7,197 bases of DNA. Origin: an uncultured Bacteroidales bacterium (GTDB lineage: Bacteria > Bacteroidota > Bacteroidia > Bacteroidales > Bacteroidaceae). A model generated the notes under the pieces. The model saw only the letters and a program-made list of their open reading frames with translations, ran no database searches and was not told the origin of the DNA. The stretch covers positions 1-7,197 of the forward strand of contig CAMAMZ010000106.1 of NCBI GenBank assembly GCA_945837185.1. Direction: 5' to 3'. The position numbers and the translations under genes are program-made. Positions 5,913 to 7,197 of this stretch are shown here, piece after piece. Each line of letters starts with the position of its first letter. Within the stretch, counting starts at the first letter, position 1.

Positions 5913-5938
5913 GTGAGGGATTCAGACGAATCCCTCAC
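5913..5938. terminator. Bidirectional terminator shared by convergent HIT and manC genes
   Basis: GTGAGGGATTC (5913-5923), a 4-nt loop AGAC, and GAATCCCTCAC (5928-5938) make a perfect 11-bp stem. On the plus strand CTTTCTTTATTTG follows; on the minus strand TTATTTTATTG follows. Both are T-rich enough for intrinsic termination. The right arm and loop also encode the last residues and stop codon of the minus-strand gene (TGA at 5924-5922). Confidence 0.85.
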
Positions 5939-7007
5939 CTTTCTTTATTTGTACCTCGTTGACGTATTTGCGGATGAGAGCCGATGAGTCTTCCTTCCGA
6001 CAAATGAGCAATACATTGCCTTCTTCTGCCACAATGAAGTCTTTCAGGCCATTGATAACGGCAATTTTTCCTTCCGGAAGTTTGATGATGTTGCCTTGGG
6101 CTTCATCGATGATCACTTCGGAATGAATAACCACGTTCTCCCCATCCGATTTCTGCATCGCTTCATAGATGCTATGCCATGTTCCCACATCGGCCCAGCC
6201 AAAGTTGCATTTCATCACATACACATCTTCGGTGCGTTCCAGTATGCCTCGTTCTATCGAAAGGTTAGGGTAGGAGGGGAAACTGGTGTCCATATAGCGG
6301 TCTTCCTCTTCAATGGTCCATGATGGGTGGACTTCATCGAAGTGTCGGAATACGGCAGGCAGAAATTGAGAGAAGCAATGGATGAGATAACGGATGTTGG
6401 AAAGGAAGAGGCCGGTGTTCCAATAGAACTCACCACTCTCCATAAACAGCCGCGCAAAATCACGGTCGGGCTTTTCGGTAAATGATTGTACCTTATATAC
6501 GTCATACTGCTCTTTCTCGCCCAGTTGTATATAGCCATAGCCCGGCTCCGCACGGGTAGGCTTCACACCCATGGTGAGCAGGCAGTCATGACCTGTCACG
6601 AAATCAAAGCCATCAGCCACATTCTGCTTGAAAGCCTCTTCTTGAAGCACAATCTGGTCGGAAGGAACAACCAGCAGATTGGCATTGGGGTTGAAATGAC
6701 GAATACGGTGGCAGGCCCATGCCACACTGGGAGCCGTGTTGCGATGAATAGGCTCGGCCATGATATGGTCGTCGGCAACCTCAGGCAACTGCTCCTTCAC
6801 GAGATCTAAATAGTTGCGGTTTGTGTTGATGAAGATATGGCTTGCCGGCATGATGCGCAGCATGCGATCGAATGTTTGTTGAAGTTGGGTGCGGCCAGTG
6901 CCAAAGAAATCGATAAATTGCTTGGGACGTGCCTCCCTACTGCAAGGCCAAAGGCGTTTGCCTTTCCCGCCTGCGAGTATCACACAATAATTATTCTCGT
7001 AAATCAT
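5922..7007 (-). CDS. manC: Mannose-1-phosphate guanylyltransferase (GDP-mannose pyrophosphorylase)
   Basis: Cytoplasmic enzyme joining mannose-1-phosphate and GTP to give GDP-mannose and pyrophosphate. GDP-mannose feeds capsule, lipopolysaccharide and, through GDP-fucose, glycoprotein synthesis. The nucleotidyltransferase signature LAGGKGKRLWP is at 11-21, followed by SREARPKQF (23-31). Further motifs are PSDQ (115-118, the metal/sugar-nucleotide loop, often PADH or PSDH in relatives), GYGYIQ (156-161), the sugar-phosphate motif FTEKP (176-180), FYWNTGLF (194-201), SIERGILE (250-257) and GWADVGTW (270-277). At 361 aa it has the catalytic domain plus a short left-handed beta-helix-like C-terminal part and lacks the phosphomannose isomerase domain of long bifunctional enzymes. 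It is a single gene, convergent with the greA-HIT operon and divergent from tRNA-Leu, with its own promoter at 7041-7071. The start at 7007 leaves a short leader of about 28 nt. Confidence 0.93.
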   Translation of the reverse strand: MIYENNYCVILAGGKGKRLWPCSREARPKQFIDFFGTGRTQLQQTFDRMLRIMPASHIFINTNRNYLDLVKEQLPEVADDHIMAEPIHRNTAPSVAWACHRIRHFNPNANLLVVPSDQIVLQEEAFKQNVADGFDFVTGHDCLLTMGVKPTRAEPGYGYIQLGEKEQYDVYKVQSFTEKPDRDFARLFMESGEFYWNTGLFLSNIRYLIHCFSQFLPAVFRHFDEVHPSWTIEEEDRYMDTSFPSYPNLSIERGILERTEDVYVMKCNFGWADVGTWHSIYEAMQKSDGENVVIHSEVIIDEAQGNIIKLPEGKIAVINGLKDFIVAEEGNVLLICRKEDSSALIRKYVNEVQIKKGEGFV

Positions 7008-7040
7008 GATTTTATAGTATAAGCGTGTGTAATATATGGG

Positions 7041-7071
7041 CGAAGATAAGGAATATCTACGAATATAGCAA
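7041..7071 (-). promoter_or_regulatory. manC promoter
   Basis: On the minus strand TTG (7071-7069) is followed after exactly 20 bp by TATCTTCG (7048-7041), one mismatch from TAnnTTTG. Transcription should start near 7035, about 28 nt before the manC start codon. Confidence 0.65.
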
Positions 7072-7097
7072 CTTTTTTAAGGATTTTCAATGAAAAG

Positions 7098-7129
7098 TTT
7101 GTCAATATAGAAAAAAATGACTATCTTTG
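7098..7129 (+). promoter_or_regulatory. tRNA-Leu promoter
   Basis: TTTG at 7098-7101 and TATCTTTG at 7122-7129 are 20 bp apart, a full match to the Bacteroidota consensus. The expected start near 7135 lies about 14 nt before the mature tRNA 5' end. Its -33 box is 26 bp from the -33 box of the divergent manC promoter. Confidence 0.85.
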
Positions 7130-7148
7130 CACCGTCTTAAAACAAAAA

Positions 7149-7197
7149 GCCCAGATGGCGGAATCGGTAGACGCGCTGGTCTCAAACACCAGTGGAG
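7149..7197 (+). tRNA. tRNA-Leu (anticodon CAA), 3' part beyond the window
   Basis: The gene begins with GCCCAGATGGCGGAATCGG, typical of leucine tRNAs. The acceptor 5' strand is 7149-7155, the D-arm follows, and the anticodon stem CTGGT (7176-7180) pairs with ACCAG (7188-7192) around the 7-nt loop CTCAAAC. Loop positions 34-36 are CAA (7183-7185), which reads UUG leucine codons. TGGAG after the stem begins the long variable arm of a class II tRNA; the rest (variable arm, T-arm, acceptor 3' strand) is cut off. Confidence 0.93.

Noticed and set aside
1..7197. CRISPR arrays, insertion sequences, integrase sites, phage genes
   Set aside because: I looked for spaced repeats, transposase motifs and terminal inverted repeats and saw none that hold up. 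The tRNA-Leu gene is cut by the window end, so an attachment site there cannot be judged.

Overview
The window looks like a chromosome segment from a member of the Bacteroidota, most likely a Prevotella/Bacteroides-type Bacteroidales. The strongest evidence is the promoter type: four promoters of the form TTG-(20 bp)-TAnnTTTG, the primary sigma factor signature of this phylum. Consistent with this, start codons lack clear Shine-Dalgarno sequences and intergenic DNA is AT-rich. The protein families also fit (GreA plus HIT protein, TolC/HlyD/14-TM MFS efflux operon, single-domain mannose-1-phosphate guanylyltransferase).

Positions 1-4525 (+) hold a tripartite drug-efflux operon: a TolC-family outer-membrane channel (174-1496), an EmrA/HlyD-type membrane fusion protein (1546-2658) and an EmrB-like 14-helix MFS transporter (2715-4403). 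Together these would form a continuous inner-membrane-to-outside export route. The upstream region has a -7 element without a -33 element. An 11-bp direct repeat with a 21-bp period lies where the -33 box should be, which suggests control by a dedicated activator. A long imperfect hairpin with a T-tract ends the operon.

Positions 4526-5026 hold no convincing gene but are rich in regulatory signals. On the minus strand a consensus promoter sits about 40 bp before a perfect terminator, which predicts an autonomous transcript of roughly 60 nt. On the plus strand a consensus promoter drives greA through a leader of about 120 nt, and that leader contains a terminator-like hairpin.

Positions 5027-5938 (+) hold greA (transcript-cleavage factor) and, 5 bp later, a HIT-family nucleotide hydrolase. 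These converge on a minus-strand manC-type gene (5922-7007) that makes GDP-mannose. The shared 11-bp terminator stem between them includes the last codons of manC. At the right edge, divergent promoters serve manC (-) and a tRNA-Leu(CAA) gene (+) cut by the window end.

The proteins belong to known families. I found no clear new multi-gene system. The less ordinary observations are in the noncoding DNA: the candidate short RNA, the greA leader hairpin, and the helically phased repeats before the efflux operon.
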